Counted from the stretch's first letter, positions 39,390 to 48,430 are shown. The stretch: 64,000 nt of DNA from a virus (IMGVR_UViG_3300019124_000001:1-64000), one strand, 5' to 3'. Numbers and translations are program-made. The notes: a model not told the origin generated them from the letters alone.

Positions 39390-39418
39390 TTGACACTTGT
39401 ATTCAAATGTTGTATACT
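39390..39418 (+). promoter_or_regulatory. Promoter with TCAACA dyad
   Basis: TTGACA, 17 bp, TATACT; dyad TCAACAGAGTGTTGA. Confidence 0.82.
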
Positions 39419-39470
39419 CGTTTTAGTGGCAGATATACCACGACAACAATTACATAATGGAGGGTTCATA

Positions 39471-39791
39471 ATGACTGTGTTTACGAATGACCTGACTGTT
39501 TTGCAAGGCGAAGACCTATTTAAGCAGTGCCTGAAAGAAGCATGGTACACCTCTCATCGTGGACAGGTTGGAGAGTTCGATAATCTCGATAAGCAGGATA
39601 TTGCAAGCGTCCTATTTAAAGCTCTGCACGAGCTTGACTTGATCAAAGAAGGCGAATTGGACAACATGCACCACATGAGCCGTAAAGCGTATAAACGCAA
39701 GCTGGAAGCCTTCTTGGTGCGTTGGGCAAAATACTGCGACAATCCAGACGATGCGGACATGTACAAAGAATTCCTCGAAACCACCGAATAG
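39471..39791 (+). CDS. Hypothetical helical protein
   Basis: 106 residues, helical (VLFKALHELDLIKEGELDNM, KAYKRKLEAFLVRWAKYC). GGAGGG 8 nt before the ATG; TAG stop within the start of a terminator (CCACCGAATAGGTGG). Function unknown. Confidence 0.8.
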   Translation: MTVFTNDLTVLQGEDLFKQCLKEAWYTSHRGQVGEFDNLDKQDIASVLFKALHELDLIKEGELDNMHHMSRKAYKRKLEAFLVRWAKYCDNPDDADMYKEFLETTE

Positions 39792-39876
39792 GTGGTTTTT
39801 CTTTTTAATAAGGTATTGATATAATTTTAAAAATATGCTATAATTAAGAAAAGTCGTAATTACATAGGGGGAAAAG

Positions 39877-40278
39877 ATGAATTATCAGCGTCATATGTGC
39901 ACATGCGGAAAAAGACCTGTACGCTACAAAGGACTATGCAATCCTTGTTATCGCGCACAACAAATTAAGGCGAAGCGACAAAAGCAAAAAGAGGAGGAAA
40001 TTAAAAGTACTTTTGAGATCGCCCAACAGCTTTTAGATCAATGGGAAAAAGAAATGAGAGAGTCAGTTAGAGAGGGAGGAAGATATGTTCACTATCCGTC
40101 TCAAACGAAGTTGGTACAGATGATATGGGACGAGCTAAATGAAGAAGTAAAACGCCTAACGGTAGCGGTTTTGCAAAGCAGGAAGGTACATGTCGATGGG
40201 AGAGATATATTGAATCGCATAAAAGAAAGAATTGAAAATCCATCGAATCGCACAAGCATGGAAGAACAGCTAAAATAG
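39877..40278 (+). CDS. Zinc-finger-like protein
   Basis: 133 residues. N-terminal Cys cluster CTCGKRPVRYKGLCNPCYR looks like a four-Cys zinc site, similar to small phage zinc proteins; the rest is a basic helical tail. GGGGGAAAAG precedes the ATG. A related finger is in the gene at 46868. TAG stop. Confidence 0.75.
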   Translation: MNYQRHMCTCGKRPVRYKGLCNPCYRAQQIKAKRQKQKEEEIKSTFEIAQQLLDQWEKEMRESVREGGRYVHYPSQTKLVQMIWDELNEEVKRLTVAVLQSRKVHVDGRDILNRIKERIENPSNRTSMEEQLK

Positions 40279-40292
40279 CTGTTCTTTTTCTA

Positions 40293-40321
40293 TTGACACA
40301 CAACGCGTGACATGATATATT
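40293..40321 (+). promoter_or_regulatory. Promoter
   Basis: TTGACA at 40293 with TATATT at 40316-40321, 17-bp spacing. Confidence 0.75.
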
Positions 40322-40358
40322 GAATATAGAGATTCAATTACATATCAGGAGGGTTATT

Positions 40359-40721
40359 ATGAGCCGCAATAAGCCAAGAATCAAACATTATGGTGATGGA
40401 ATCACCCGCAATGCCGTTAAATCGTTTGCCCGCATGTTGCCAAAAATGGGCAATATCACGGTTGTACGTGGAGAGTTTGACAACAGTCGCAAATGGTATC
40501 GAGTTCGTTTCATTAACGACATGGGTCATCAGTTCGTTTTTCACGGATTCGCATGGTGGTTTGGAGGAGAAGGCCCGAACGGACTTGTAAAATGCCTGAT
40601 CTCGTTAGGGTTCGAGTACGAACAAGTGAAGTGGTTAATGGGGCGCGAGTGGGCAGGAGATAATCACATGCCAAATTGCTGGAAGCTGGAAGTGCCACAC
40701 GCCCTAGGGGTGAAAGCATGA
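40359..40721 (+). CDS. Hypothetical basic protein
   Basis: 120 residues; basic, aromatic-rich (HQFVFHGFAWWFGGEG, YEQVKWLMGREWAG). AGGAGGG 7 nt before the ATG. Stop TGA overlaps the next ATG (ATGA). Function unknown. Confidence 0.8.
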   Translation: MSRNKPRIKHYGDGITRNAVKSFARMLPKMGNITVVRGEFDNSRKWYRVRFINDMGHQFVFHGFAWWFGGEGPNGLVKCLISLGFEYEQVKWLMGREWAGDNHMPNCWKLEVPHALGVKA

Positions 40722-40912
40722 AAGAAGCAATCTTAGGAAAGTATACATTTACTTTCCGTGGCAAGAATGGTAATGTACAAACCATCGAAATACCCGCATT
40801 CGTTGAACATCAAGCATATATGTATGCACGTGATCTAGCAGAACAATTAATGTTCTACTGGGAATGCGAGGTAAGTTATGAACGAAACTTACTGATACAA
40901 AATCGCTCCTAA
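40718..40912 (+). CDS. Hypothetical small protein
   Basis: 64 residues (MKEAILGKYTFTFRGKNG...), beta hairpin plus helix. Translationally coupled to the previous gene. Ends at a terminator (AATCGCTCCTAATTGGGGCGATT). Confidence 0.75.
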   Translation: MKEAILGKYTFTFRGKNGNVQTIEIPAFVEHQAYMYARDLAEQLMFYWECEVSYERNLLIQNRS

Positions 40913-41005
40913 TTGGGGCGATTTTCTTTTTGTTCTTATCTGTTGACAGTGTTACTTATGACTGCTATAATAATAATAGATTCAATTACATAGGGGGAAA
41001 TACTA

Positions 41006-41320
41006 ATGGAAGATACAGAAATTGTATTGATCAAGACGAATGCAGATATCAAGATACGAGAAAATCAACCGTTTATCTATGAAAATATTAAATACATCTG
41101 TAAACGGATCATCACATTGACCTTCGAAGAGTCAGCGCGTTTTCGTATCCAGTTGGAAGTGTCAGCGATTCGCTTAGAAGGCGAGGTTTGTCCGCACTGC
41201 CCAATGCCTATTTATGGAAGCCAACAGGCATTGAGACACAATGGACAAGTGATGCACCTGAAGTGCGCAATTGAATCAGGAGACTTTGAAAGAATACGAA
41301 AAGAAGCAAGCCCCCAATAA
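41006..41320 (+). CDS. Putative zinc-binding protein
   Basis: 104 residues with CPHC, then His and Cys in QALRHNGQVMHLKC, giving a CCHC-type zinc pattern near the C-terminus. GGGGGAAA precedes the ATG; consensus TTGACA/TATAAT promoter at 40943-40972. Function unknown. Confidence 0.75.
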   Translation: MEDTEIVLIKTNADIKIRENQPFIYENIKYICKRIITLTFEESARFRIQLEVSAIRLEGEVCPHCPMPIYGSQQALRHNGQVMHLKCAIESGDFERIRKEASPQ

Positions 41321-41494
41321 GGGGGCTTTTGTTTGTTGACAATAGATGATTTTTCAATTGCTTGTTGCAAACAAAAAAGCAATGAGCGCTGAAAAAAGTT
41401 GTTGACTGTCACTTTCATCCATGTTATACTAAAAGTGTCGAAAGGGATAAACACTAATCGACAAAAAATTACATATGAAAAGGTGGAATTATTA

Positions 41495-41896
41495 ATGTGC
41501 CAAGTTTGTGTAAATACTGTCCGCGAAAACATGAAGGGCGCTATCGAAGTGATCGGGAATCGAAAGTTGCCACTGCTGGAAGTGCGGCGCAAGCCAGCCG
41601 CCGCTATAACTACTTTCGGTTTGGAAGTCGGCTTCGAAGTTGAGCACTCTGTCAAAGAAGCGGAAGTCGTCAGCTTCTATGTTGCGGGAAACATTTTTCA
41701 TGTCGCTGAAATGGAAGACGGAAACGTTCTGATTCAGGACGAGTTGGAAATTGTAGACCGCAAAAATACGGTTGAATGGTTCTTGAATCGCCCCGAAGAA
41801 TGTTTTTGCTACAAGTGCCTGCTCTGCTCCGTAATCGTCGAAATATACAAGGAAGTCAAGGAATCGGCAGATCAAACACCACAAGTTGTAAATTAA
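41495..41896 (+). CDS. Cys-rich hypothetical protein
   Basis: 133 residues with CQVC at the start and CFCYKCLLC near the end, possibly a split zinc site around a beta-rich core. AAGGTGG 8 nt before the ATG; leader AATTACATA. Promoter TTGACT/TATACT at 41401-41429. Confidence 0.75.
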   Translation: MCQVCVNTVRENMKGAIEVIGNRKLPLLEVRRKPAAAITTFGLEVGFEVEHSVKEAEVVSFYVAGNIFHVAEMEDGNVLIQDELEIVDRKNTVEWFLNRPEECFCYKCLLCSVIVEIYKEVKESADQTPQVVN

Positions 41897-42020
41897 TCCG
41901 TAACGCCCTACTAAAGTAGGGCGTTTTTCATTTCCTCGGACAAACGAAAACTATGTCTTGACAAATTGTTCTGAATGATGTATATTATCAAATATCAAGA
42001 TATAGCTAGGAGGAAAAGCC

Positions 42021-42203
42021 TTGACATCTCAAAATATTGCCGTACTTTATAGAAAAGAGCGCAAAATCAAGCGTGACATTCGTCGTAAAAAACGCCGTGA
42101 AACAATAAGGCAACGATTGGAAGAATGCGGAAGAATGTTGCTGTGGGTAGGTGTATTCTATGTAATGATTGTTCTGTACAAAATGGCAACTGATTTTCAA
42201 TAA
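42021..42203 (+). CDS. Small basic membrane protein
   Basis: 60 residues: extremely basic N-terminus (RKERKIKRDIRRKKRRETIRQ, written here as residues 10-30) then one membrane helix (MLLWVGVFYVMIVLY). TTG start with AGGAGG 8 nt upstream. Could anchor to the membrane and touch nucleic acid; unknown. Confidence 0.72.
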   Translation: MTSQNIAVLYRKERKIKRDIRRKKRRETIRQRLEECGRMLLWVGVFYVMIVLYKMATDFQ

Positions 42204-42287
42204 CCTGTTGACTTTTGTACGCACTAGTAGTATTATATAGACAGAGGAAAACAACATTTTGCATCAATTACATAGGGGGTTTTGCAA

Positions 42288-42356
42288 ATGCAAACCATTA
42301 AGGCTCTATTCGTGGAGCCAGAAAAGTTCTCCAAGGTTGTAGAAATCGACATATGA
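42288..42356 (+). CDS. 22-residue peptide resembling DUF3846 N-terminus
   Basis: MQTIKALFVEPEKFSKVVEI resembles the first strand and loop of DUF3846 proteins (KAL-VEP motif), but stops at TGA after 22 codons. Full leader, promoter and AGGGGG RBS remain. Likely a truncated remnant or a leader peptide. Confidence 0.55.
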   Translation: MQTIKALFVEPEKFSKVVEIDI

Positions 42357-42486
42357 GGACGAAGATAGTCAACGGGGGAAGTGACACATATGTCATCTCC
42401 CCCGTTTGAATTTTTGTTGTTGACACAGAAGAGGAAGTCATGTTATACTATAAACAACGATTAGCAAACGACTAGAGGTGAACACG

Positions 42487-42867
42487 ATGGAAGCAGTAGC
42501 CAGAACACATAACGTTGTACCAATGCCGCGCTACGACTATATGCGCGGGGATATTTATATGGTAGACCTTAACATTGACTCACACGGCAGGGAGCAACGG
42601 GGCTATCGTCCCTGTGTAATCGTCTCCAACAATATAGGAAACAAGTTCTCTCCAATTGTAACCGTTATTCCCATCACGTCCAGCAAAAAGGACTTTAAAT
42701 GTCATGTGCCAGTAGTATCTGAAGCTCTGGATAAAGATAGCGTTGTTACCTGTGAGCAGGTCAAGACCGTCGATAAAACACGACTTAAAAATAGAATTGG
42801 TCGATTGACTTCTAGTGAAATGGAAGCAGTTGACATGACGCTGAAAATGAGCTTAGGATTGAGTTAA
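42487..42867 (+). CDS. MazF/PemK-like toxin
   Basis: 126 residues. The PemK-like barrel is clear: RGDIYMVDL, QRGYRPCVIVSNN, SPIVTVIPITS, VVTCEQVKTVDKTRL and a final helix. Known relatives are endoribonucleases cutting mRNA. No antitoxin gene (MazE-like) is adjacent; the only small gene upstream is the 22-codon DUF3846-like fragment. A solitary MazF may serve host shut-off. ATG at 42487 chosen because AGAGGTG lies upstream. Confidence 0.88.
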   Translation: MEAVARTHNVVPMPRYDYMRGDIYMVDLNIDSHGREQRGYRPCVIVSNNIGNKFSPIVTVIPITSSKKDFKCHVPVVSEALDKDSVVTCEQVKTVDKTRLKNRIGRLTSSEMEAVDMTLKMSLGLS

Positions 42868-43004
42868 TAGAAACGATCTAACCACCCCTTGGGTGGTTTT
42901 TTTGTGCACACTTCATTCAATTGCCTGTTGACAATATGAGTGTTGACGTGATATTCTTATATCAAGAGATGAGTAGTTCGTTACAAAGAGGAGGAATTAC
43001 ATAA

Positions 43005-44252
43005 ATGGAAATGACAGCGGTTGTAACCCGTAAAAATTTGGAATCTCTGGAAGAAAAGATCAACAAATGGAATAAGCGCTCCAAGAAGACGGGTGTATCT
43101 CCAATTGTGCTGAAGGTTCTGGAATCGTGGGTAGAACCTAAAGAGCGCAAGGTGGAAGGCGAAACAGTGACTTATTTAATTCACTGGCGAAAAATCGTAT
43201 TGAATGGCGAACGACCGCAAATCAAAGGGTACCGATTCGTAAGCGCGATTGAACATCTGACCGAAGGTGCAAACATCCTCCGTACTATCGAAGGCGAGGA
43301 GGTTCCAGCGCATTACCGCACGGCACGTGGAAACTGCGATCATTGCAAAATCAATCGTTATCGAAAGCATACGGTAATTATTCAGAAAGCGGAAACAGGC
43401 GAATACATCCAGATCGGAAAGTCTTGTCTGTCAGACTTTCTTCCAAATCAGAATGTCGAAGAGGTAGCCAAATACTTCGAATACCTGTCCACCCTCTCTG
43501 ATGAGCTAAGACGGGTGGATGGCGGCGAACCTGACGAAGACGATGGTTATGAAAGCGGAATGGGTGGAGGTGGAAAACGTGAGTTCTATTTACCAGATTT
43601 CCTAACGGTGTGCGCCGAATTGGTTTTGCGAGGTGGCTACACAAAAGCATCAAAAGAAGGATACGATTTTCGATTGTCAACAGGCGATAGGGCATGGAAC
43701 TTTTTGGTAGATAAGAGCGACTACAACAAGCCTTCTAAAGACCCGTTGGAAATTACAAAGTTTAATCCTCTTAACAAAGAAATGAGTCAAGAGTTCGGTG
43801 AAAGGGTTCTTAAATGGGTGTTAACGCTTGACGGTAATAATGACTTGAGCGAATATGAACACAACATTTTGACAATCGCTAAATACCAAGCTGTAGAATG
43901 GAAGAACCGAAACATAGCGGCTTCCATGTTTGCCGCATATCAACGGGCGCAAGATCGACTGCAAGATATGAAAGAGGAGGATAGAAAGGCGAACACAAGC
44001 GAACACATCGGACAACCGAAAGAACGAATTGCAATCAAAAATGCTAAAGTAGTTAAGATCGTTAAAAACGAAGGAACCTATGGAGTAAGTCACATTCACA
44101 CAATTGAGGACGAGAAGGGTAATGTGTTCGTATGGTTCTGCACAGGGATTCCATTGGAGGAGGGTGCTATATACGATGAACTAAGGGGCACAGTCAAAAA
44201 GCATGTCGAGTTTAGGGGTATAAAACAAACCGTGCTATCAAGAGTCTCTTAG
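43005..44252 (+). CDS. Large zinc-containing phage protein
   Basis: 415 residues, by far the largest gene of its neighbourhood. NCDHCKINRYRKHT and IGKSCLSDFL give a C-x2-C ... C arrangement around residues 107-140, a pattern seen in conserved phage proteins of unknown role. An acidic-glycine linker (DGGEPDEDDGYESGMGGGGK) separates the N- and C-terminal domains. AGGAGGAATTACATA leader. Possibly a host transcription or translation effector; not recognised further. Confidence 0.8.
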   Translation: MEMTAVVTRKNLESLEEKINKWNKRSKKTGVSPIVLKVLESWVEPKERKVEGETVTYLIHWRKIVLNGERPQIKGYRFVSAIEHLTEGANILRTIEGEEVPAHYRTARGNCDHCKINRYRKHTVIIQKAETGEYIQIGKSCLSDFLPNQNVEEVAKYFEYLSTLSDELRRVDGGEPDEDDGYESGMGGGGKREFYLPDFLTVCAELVLRGGYTKASKEGYDFRLSTGDRAWNFLVDKSDYNKPSKDPLEITKFNPLNKEMSQEFGERVLKWVLTLDGNNDLSEYEHNILTIAKYQAVEWKNRNIAASMFAAYQRAQDRLQDMKEEDRKANTSEHIGQPKERIAIKNAKVVKIVKNEGTYGVSHIHTIEDEKGNVFVWFCTGIPLEEGAIYDELRGTVKKHVEFRGIKQTVLSRVS

Positions 44253-44408
44253 AACTACCTTAACAGGTAGTTCTTTTTGTCTTATTTTGTCGATAAGTAT
44301 ATTCGCGAAATTGCTTGAAAACCGTTGACTAATGTTTGCATATGGTATATACTAGCATTGTAAGGAGTTTACGGATAACAAAAGACTAATAAATGGAGGG
44401 TTTACAAA

Positions 44409-44861
44409 ATGAAAAAATTCGTGGCTGGTCTGATCGTTGGTGTGCTGATGATGTGCGGCAACTCTGCATTTGCAAGCTCCATCGTCAAAGAGCTTCAGAT
44501 TGTTGTTGATGGTTCCGATAAGACGATTCATTCGATGGAGTACGATGATCGAAACTTCGTGGCTATTCGCGATATTGTTTCGGCAACTGGCGGCAATGTT
44601 AGAGTAGAAAACGGCAAGATCAATGTACTGACTGGCAAGTTCATCAATGACATGGTAGGGAAACAAGTTAGAGTCAAGGTCAAGCAAGATGTAAACGGCT
44701 TTGATGTGGATACAAGCCAAGTATACACCGTAACCAATATCAACAACTTTAACGCAATTTATGGGAACTTCCCCACAAACTATTGGAAGGGCGCAACAGC
44801 GTTCATCACTGTTGGAAACAAACACTTGCTAAACCCTTTCGATGTTGAAATGGTGAAGTAA
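44409..44861 (+). CDS. Secreted protein with stalk/copper amine oxidase-like domain
   Basis: 150 residues. A signal peptide (MKKFVAGLIVGVLMMCGNSAFA) is followed by a segment typical of copper amine oxidase N-like domains (FVAIRDIVSATGGNVRVENGKINV), which bind cell-wall or surface components in Firmicutes. The remainder is beta-rich (VGKQVRVKVKQDV). GGAGGG RBS. An exported phage effector is unusual among the tiny cytoplasmic neighbours. Confidence 0.8.
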   Translation: MKKFVAGLIVGVLMMCGNSAFASSIVKELQIVVDGSDKTIHSMEYDDRNFVAIRDIVSATGGNVRVENGKINVLTGKFINDMVGKQVRVKVKQDVNGFDVDTSQVYTVTNINNFNAIYGNFPTNYWKGATAFITVGNKHLLNPFDVEMVK

Positions 44862-44868
44862 AATACAT

Positions 44869-44902
44869 CTAAACAAAAACCACCTTCGTCGGGTGGTTTT
44901 TT
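44869..44902 (+). terminator. Intrinsic terminator
   Basis: AAACCACCTTCGTCGGGTGGTTT followed by TTTTG. Confidence 0.85.
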
Positions 44903-45345
44903 TGTTTGGATGTAAGTGATAGGAGTAGCTTGCAGGACATCCTCTGTGGCGCTCTCGTTGATATGTGTGATCGTTTCTACGGCTGTTTGATAGCCTAGCG
45001 CATACTCACGAGTTTTGGGCGATATGCTGAACCTAAAACGCTATAAGATGTTATTGACTGCTGTTTTATTATGTGTTAGCATTGATATGCGGTAAGGGTT
45101 TCATCATATAGCCCCATATGTGGCGCATAATGGGGCAACAATTATTTGGATGGTGTTAATGTTGTTTAACACTAAAACACCAAGAATACGAAGGGCATAA
45201 AATACTTGAACATCTAAATAATACCTTAGAATACATTAATTCTATGTAAATCAACGGTAGCCTTGTCTCATTTTGTAGTTGACAACCATACCGAATTTTG
45301 GTAAGATGAAAGTAGAAACGCATTACATAGTGGAGGGAGAATCAT
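44903..45345. other. 440-bp gap
   Basis: No convincing gene. It contains CCCCATATGTGGCGCATAATGGGG and TGTTAATGTTGTTTAACA hairpins and the promoter (TTGACA 45278, TAAGAT 45301) of the following gene. Confidence 0.55.
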
Positions 45346-45504
45346 TTGCACATGCAAGCCAAAATCATTAACGAAAATCTCTTTCGTCTGCCCATCGGTA
45401 TGGTACTAGAAGTTGAGTCCTATGATTCCGTAGCTGTTTACTGTGAACACGAAGGCAAAACCCTTCTCTTCATCAGAGACGAAGAAGTCGAATTAAAGGG
45501 GTGA
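45346..45504 (+). CDS. Hypothetical small protein
   Basis: 52 residues, beta-rich (RLPIGMVLEVESYDSVAVYC). TTG start with GGAGGG 8 nt upstream, better placed than the ATG two codons later. Closely followed by the 131-residue gene. Confidence 0.7.
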   Translation: MHMQAKIINENLFRLPIGMVLEVESYDSVAVYCEHEGKTLLFIRDEEVELKG

Positions 45505-45509
45505 AGTTA

Positions 45510-45905
45510 ATGAGCATTGAAGAACGCTACTTTAGGTGCTATGACCGAGAGGGCAATCTTGTGGGTATCGTTGGGGGCTTTACAATTTACGATGCTATCC
45601 ATCAACTTCAACCGCAACCTTGGGGAACGTTTGCTTCTGTTGTTGAAATTGATATTTCAAAACTAGAATCTTTAAGCCCCATGACCATCTTCAATTCAAC
45701 ACAAGACCAAATGATAAATGCACTTAACACGACTGGCATGATTGTGCTGAAAGGCGACGACAATCGTGTTATGGTTTATCGTGGTGTAAAAAAGTTTCAA
45801 GTAGTTGGGAGAGACTTTCGAATTACTCACCAAACGACCGAACAAGCAGTAGAATGTGCTGTTGCTAAGATGCAGGGCAATTTGGAGTGGAAAGCCGTCC
45901 AATAG
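45510..45905 (+). CDS. Hypothetical protein
   Basis: 131 residues, alpha/beta (MSIEERYFRCYDREGNLVGI...). AAAGGGGTG precedes the ATG, overlapping the previous stop region. TAG stop then terminator. Function unknown. Confidence 0.78.
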   Translation: MSIEERYFRCYDREGNLVGIVGGFTIYDAIHQLQPQPWGTFASVVEIDISKLESLSPMTIFNSTQDQMINALNTTGMIVLKGDDNRVMVYRGVKKFQVVGRDFRITHQTTEQAVECAVAKMQGNLEWKAVQ

Positions 45906-46027
45906 TGTAACAGTAGCCACCCACAAAAAGGGTGGTTATATTTTTGTATCAGGGTGTTGACATGTGTCGATAATTGTCCTATAATTTTGGGTAGTAGGAC
46001 AAATTACATAAGACAAGGAGAATGAAT

Positions 46028-46558
46028 GTGTTCAAAGGTATCATCAATGCAATTGACGGATTGACCAACCAATTAGCCGAGTTTAACAAACTCGAAAGAG
46101 AAAGGAGAGCCGCCGACCAAAGGAATTTTGAAGTTTTGAAAGAAACTATAGAATCTCAACAGCGCCAAATCGACCTCCTTAACTTCCAGTTGAAAGAGAT
46201 TAAAGCTGGAATTAACAATCCGCAAGTTTTGGAGGTTTTTAGTAACCAAAAAATACAAGATCAACAAGATCAGAAAGAGCATCAAAAAAGCAAGTACGAA
46301 TGGGTTCACGTCCCCACGAATCGCAGAGGGGACATTATGTGGTCTTCTAGCGATATGACGAGAGAACAAGTCGAAAATCAGGTCTTATACGAACTAGAAG
46401 CGATTCATGGAGTAGATATTTCTTTGGGGAGAAACTTGGATACCAGTCTCTATACTCAGATCAAGTCTCACAACAAGGGGATATCTTGGGGCGAGATCGT
46501 TGAACGTGCACGTCAAAATGCTATCAAAGTCGAAACAGTGTCGGTGATTCAAGAATGA
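46028..46558 (+). CDS. Coiled-coil protein
   Basis: 176 residues. A long coiled coil (about residues 12-85, rich in E, R, Q) precedes a C-terminal globular segment (YEWVHVPTNRRGDIMW...). GTG chosen because AAGGAG lies 7 nt upstream. Its TGA overlaps the ATG of the AP2-like gene. Promoter TTGACA/TATAAT at 45957-45985. Confidence 0.78.
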   Translation: MFKGIINAIDGLTNQLAEFNKLERERRAADQRNFEVLKETIESQQRQIDLLNFQLKEIKAGINNPQVLEVFSNQKIQDQQDQKEHQKSKYEWVHVPTNRRGDIMWSSSDMTREQVENQVLYELEAIHGVDISLGRNLDTSLYTQIKSHNKGISWGEIVERARQNAIKVETVSVIQE

Positions 46559-46815
46559 ACAACTTGAAAGGAAAAAAGTTTGGAAGATTAACCGTTCTTT
46601 CGAAAGGAGAAGGGAAGTCATTCTGGAAGTGTGAATGCAAATGTGGCAACATTGTTACCGTGAGAAGCGACAATCTGCGAAGCGGCAGAAGTCAAAGTTG
46701 TGGATGCTTACGTAAACGATCAAGAACTGGCAATGTCTTAATTGTTGAGCGAGATGAAGATGAAATACCCACAGTGTTACAAATGGATGGACGCAAATAT
46801 CGGTTAGTGAATTGA
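46555..46815 (+). CDS. AP2-like zinc DNA-binding domain protein
   Basis: 86 residues. KGKKFGRLTVLSKGEGKSFW, CECKCGN, then RSGRSQSCGCL is the small domain found attached to phage HNH endonucleases and also alone; it binds DNA. No nuclease domain is present, so it may be a stand-alone regulator. Translationally coupled to the coiled-coil gene. A longer relative is at 60923. Confidence 0.8.
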   Translation: MNNLKGKKFGRLTVLSKGEGKSFWKCECKCGNIVTVRSDNLRSGRSQSCGCLRKRSRTGNVLIVERDEDEIPTVLQMDGRKYRLVN

Positions 46816-46867
46816 GCGAAATTACTTAGCATGACTCATGACATCATGTTAATGGAGGGTTCATTCC

Positions 46868-47173
46868 TTGAATGTTGAAGCAGACAACTCTAAAAGCGTA
46901 GCACAGCTTAAAGAGGAATTGCAACAGCTAGTGCTATTGCTTGCTTCAAAAGATGTAACCAGAAAGGAAATTGTTGACCTTGCAAGAGGTGCATACAACA
47001 AAGGGAACTGTTCAGTCGATGGTTGCGAAAGACCTGCCCGAACAGGTGGTTTATGTAGCGCTTGCTATCAATATTTTAGAAGGCACGGAACACTAGTTCG
47101 TATTCGCAGACGAGCTTCGAATCGTTCTGTAGGAACGTGCCCACATAAAACAAATAAGGGGATGAAAATATGA
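46868..47173 (+). CDS. Zinc-finger protein
   Basis: 101 residues. C-terminal CSVDGCERPARTGGLCSACY is a typical phage CxxxxC-x9-CxxC-like finger often near HNH or sigma-like proteins. TTG start after GGAGGG. Overlaps the next membrane peptide gene by ATGA. Confidence 0.78.
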   Translation: MNVEADNSKSVAQLKEELQQLVLLLASKDVTRKEIVDLARGAYNKGNCSVDGCERPARTGGLCSACYQYFRRHGTLVRIRRRASNRSVGTCPHKTNKGMKI

Positions 47174-47274
47174 CCAAGAAGCAGGACTGGATACTTACAG
47201 CTATAACACTGCTGGCACTACTCGTTGTCGTTGGCTTGGAAGTTCGCCATCAAATCATAACCTTTTACAGCTAA
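47170..47274 (+). CDS. Tiny membrane peptide
   Basis: 34 residues with one membrane helix (WILTAITLLALLVVVGLEV). Starts inside the previous stop (ATGA). Stop lies 2 nt before a terminator-promoter fusion. Confidence 0.65.
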   Translation: MTKKQDWILTAITLLALLVVVGLEVRHQIITFYS

Positions 47275-47276
47275 AG

Positions 47277-47324
47277 AAAATCCTCCAATTGCGAATTGAC
47301 AATTGGAGGATTTTCTTGTATACT
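47277..47324 (+). promoter_or_regulatory. Terminator-promoter fusion 1
   Basis: Hairpin AAAATCCTCCAATTG/CAATTGGAGGATTTT; TTGACA (47296) is in the loop and start of the 3' arm, and TATACT (47319) follows 17 bp later, after the T-run. Confidence 0.85.
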
Positions 47325-47357
47325 AAAAATAGATCAATTACATAAAGGTGTGATGAC

Positions 47358-47585
47358 GTGACACGAGAAGAGTTTTTGGAGTCTAGAGGATGGAAACTAA
47401 CCTTCGATGCACCAACAATGAAAAAGTGGGACTTATTTACTGAATTCACGCATTATGAACTCTATGCTCACTTTCCAGACGATGGCGATAAGCCTTATTG
47501 CAACCTGTATTACACGTCTGGCGACGATTGCTTCGTGTTCTCGTGGCGAAATATGAAATCAATGATCGAGAAGTTGACAACATAA
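47358..47585 (+). CDS. Hypothetical protein
   Basis: 75 residues from a GTG after AAGGTGTGATGAC (MTREEFLESRGWKLTFDAPT...). Aromatic alpha/beta protein. Served by fusion promoter 1. Function unknown. Confidence 0.75.
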   Translation: MTREEFLESRGWKLTFDAPTMKKWDLFTEFTHYELYAHFPDDGDKPYCNLYYTSGDDCFVFSWRNMKSMIEKLTT

Positions 47586-47598
47586 GGAGGAAATGCTT

Positions 47599-47805
47599 TT
47601 GCATAAACACACTCGAAAGCATATCATGCGCGTAGCAAAATGGATTTCCATGATTTCGTTTTTCGCATTTCTATTGACTACTGGCATTATAATCTATTTC
47701 GACAACACGACAAATAAATTCTTGGAACTCGTATTCATGTTATCAATAGGAATATGTTGGTGGAGTGCGTCAATTTACGATACAAATGCAATGCAAAAAG
47801 ATTGA
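47599..47805 (+). CDS. Two-helix membrane protein
   Basis: 68 residues: basic start, then two membrane helices (MISFFAFLLTTGIIIYF and LVFMLSIGICWWSASIY). TTG chosen since AGGAGG is 8 nt upstream. Follows the previous gene by 13 nt. Function unknown. Confidence 0.72.
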   Translation: MHKHTRKHIMRVAKWISMISFFAFLLTTGIIIYFDNTTNKFLELVFMLSIGICWWSASIYDTNAMQKD

Positions 47806-47900
47806 TGCAAATGCGGTTATATAGAAGGAAGTGTAGTCAATATGTTGTTGACATATTGTTAGCTCTATGCTAAAATTAATGCAAGGAGGTGAGTTCGACA

Positions 47901-48131
47901 ATGTACATCACTGTAGTTAAAGGAATATTGACAGGTCGAATCGGAAGCGATTCGACGAACAGAGCCACGGATAAGGTTCATGTAGTTGCTAGAAGTGGTA
48001 ATGAGACTGTGTGCGGAATTAAACTCAAAAACAGCAAATCTCTAGGATTTCCAGAGATAGCAGAATCGAAAGAGGTAAATTGCAAGCGCTGTAAATCGTC
48101 TTACTATGGAGACTTGGCAATAGAGATTTAA
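47901..48131 (+). CDS. Hypothetical protein
   Basis: 76 residues, beta-rich with a CKRC motif near the end. AAGGAGG 11 nt upstream; promoter TTGACA/TAAAAT at 47848-47876. Function unknown; possibly a small zinc protein. Confidence 0.72.
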   Translation: MYITVVKGILTGRIGSDSTNRATDKVHVVARSGNETVCGIKLKNSKSLGFPEIAESKEVNCKRCKSSYYGDLAIEI

Positions 48132-48172
48132 TGCTAAGTTATCTACGAATTACATAATCGGGAGGTTATTAT

Positions 48173-48430
48173 ATGGGCAGTATGAAGTTTAATGAGGAAT
48201 GTTGCTGTCAAGAAGAACCGAAGTCAATCGGAAGATACGAGGGCATCAATCGCACATTTTTCATCTATGCAAAATCGAATGAAGGCACATTTGGAGCCAT
48301 TCTCGTAGGCGCAAGTTACGAAGAAGCGGAATGGCTCCAATGGAGCCTGTCTGAAGCTGGTAAGAGCGTATGCGCTGACAATGGTAGAGACGATGAAATG
48401 ATTTACGAAGACGAAATCGTTTGGACTTAA
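48173..48430 (+). CDS. Hypothetical protein
   Basis: 85 residues, CCC near the N-terminus and an acidic end (NGRDDEMIYEDEIVWT). GGGAGG 7 nt before the ATG; leader AATTACATA. Stop TAA overlaps fusion element 2. Confidence 0.75.
   Translation: MGSMKFNEECCCQEEPKSIGRYEGINRTFFIYAKSNEGTFGAILVGASYEEAEWLQWSLSEAGKSVCADNGRDDEMIYEDEIVWT

Noticed and set aside
45165-45206. 13-codon frame starting MLFNTK
   Set aside because: Very short, weak RBS and lies in a hairpin; not supported.
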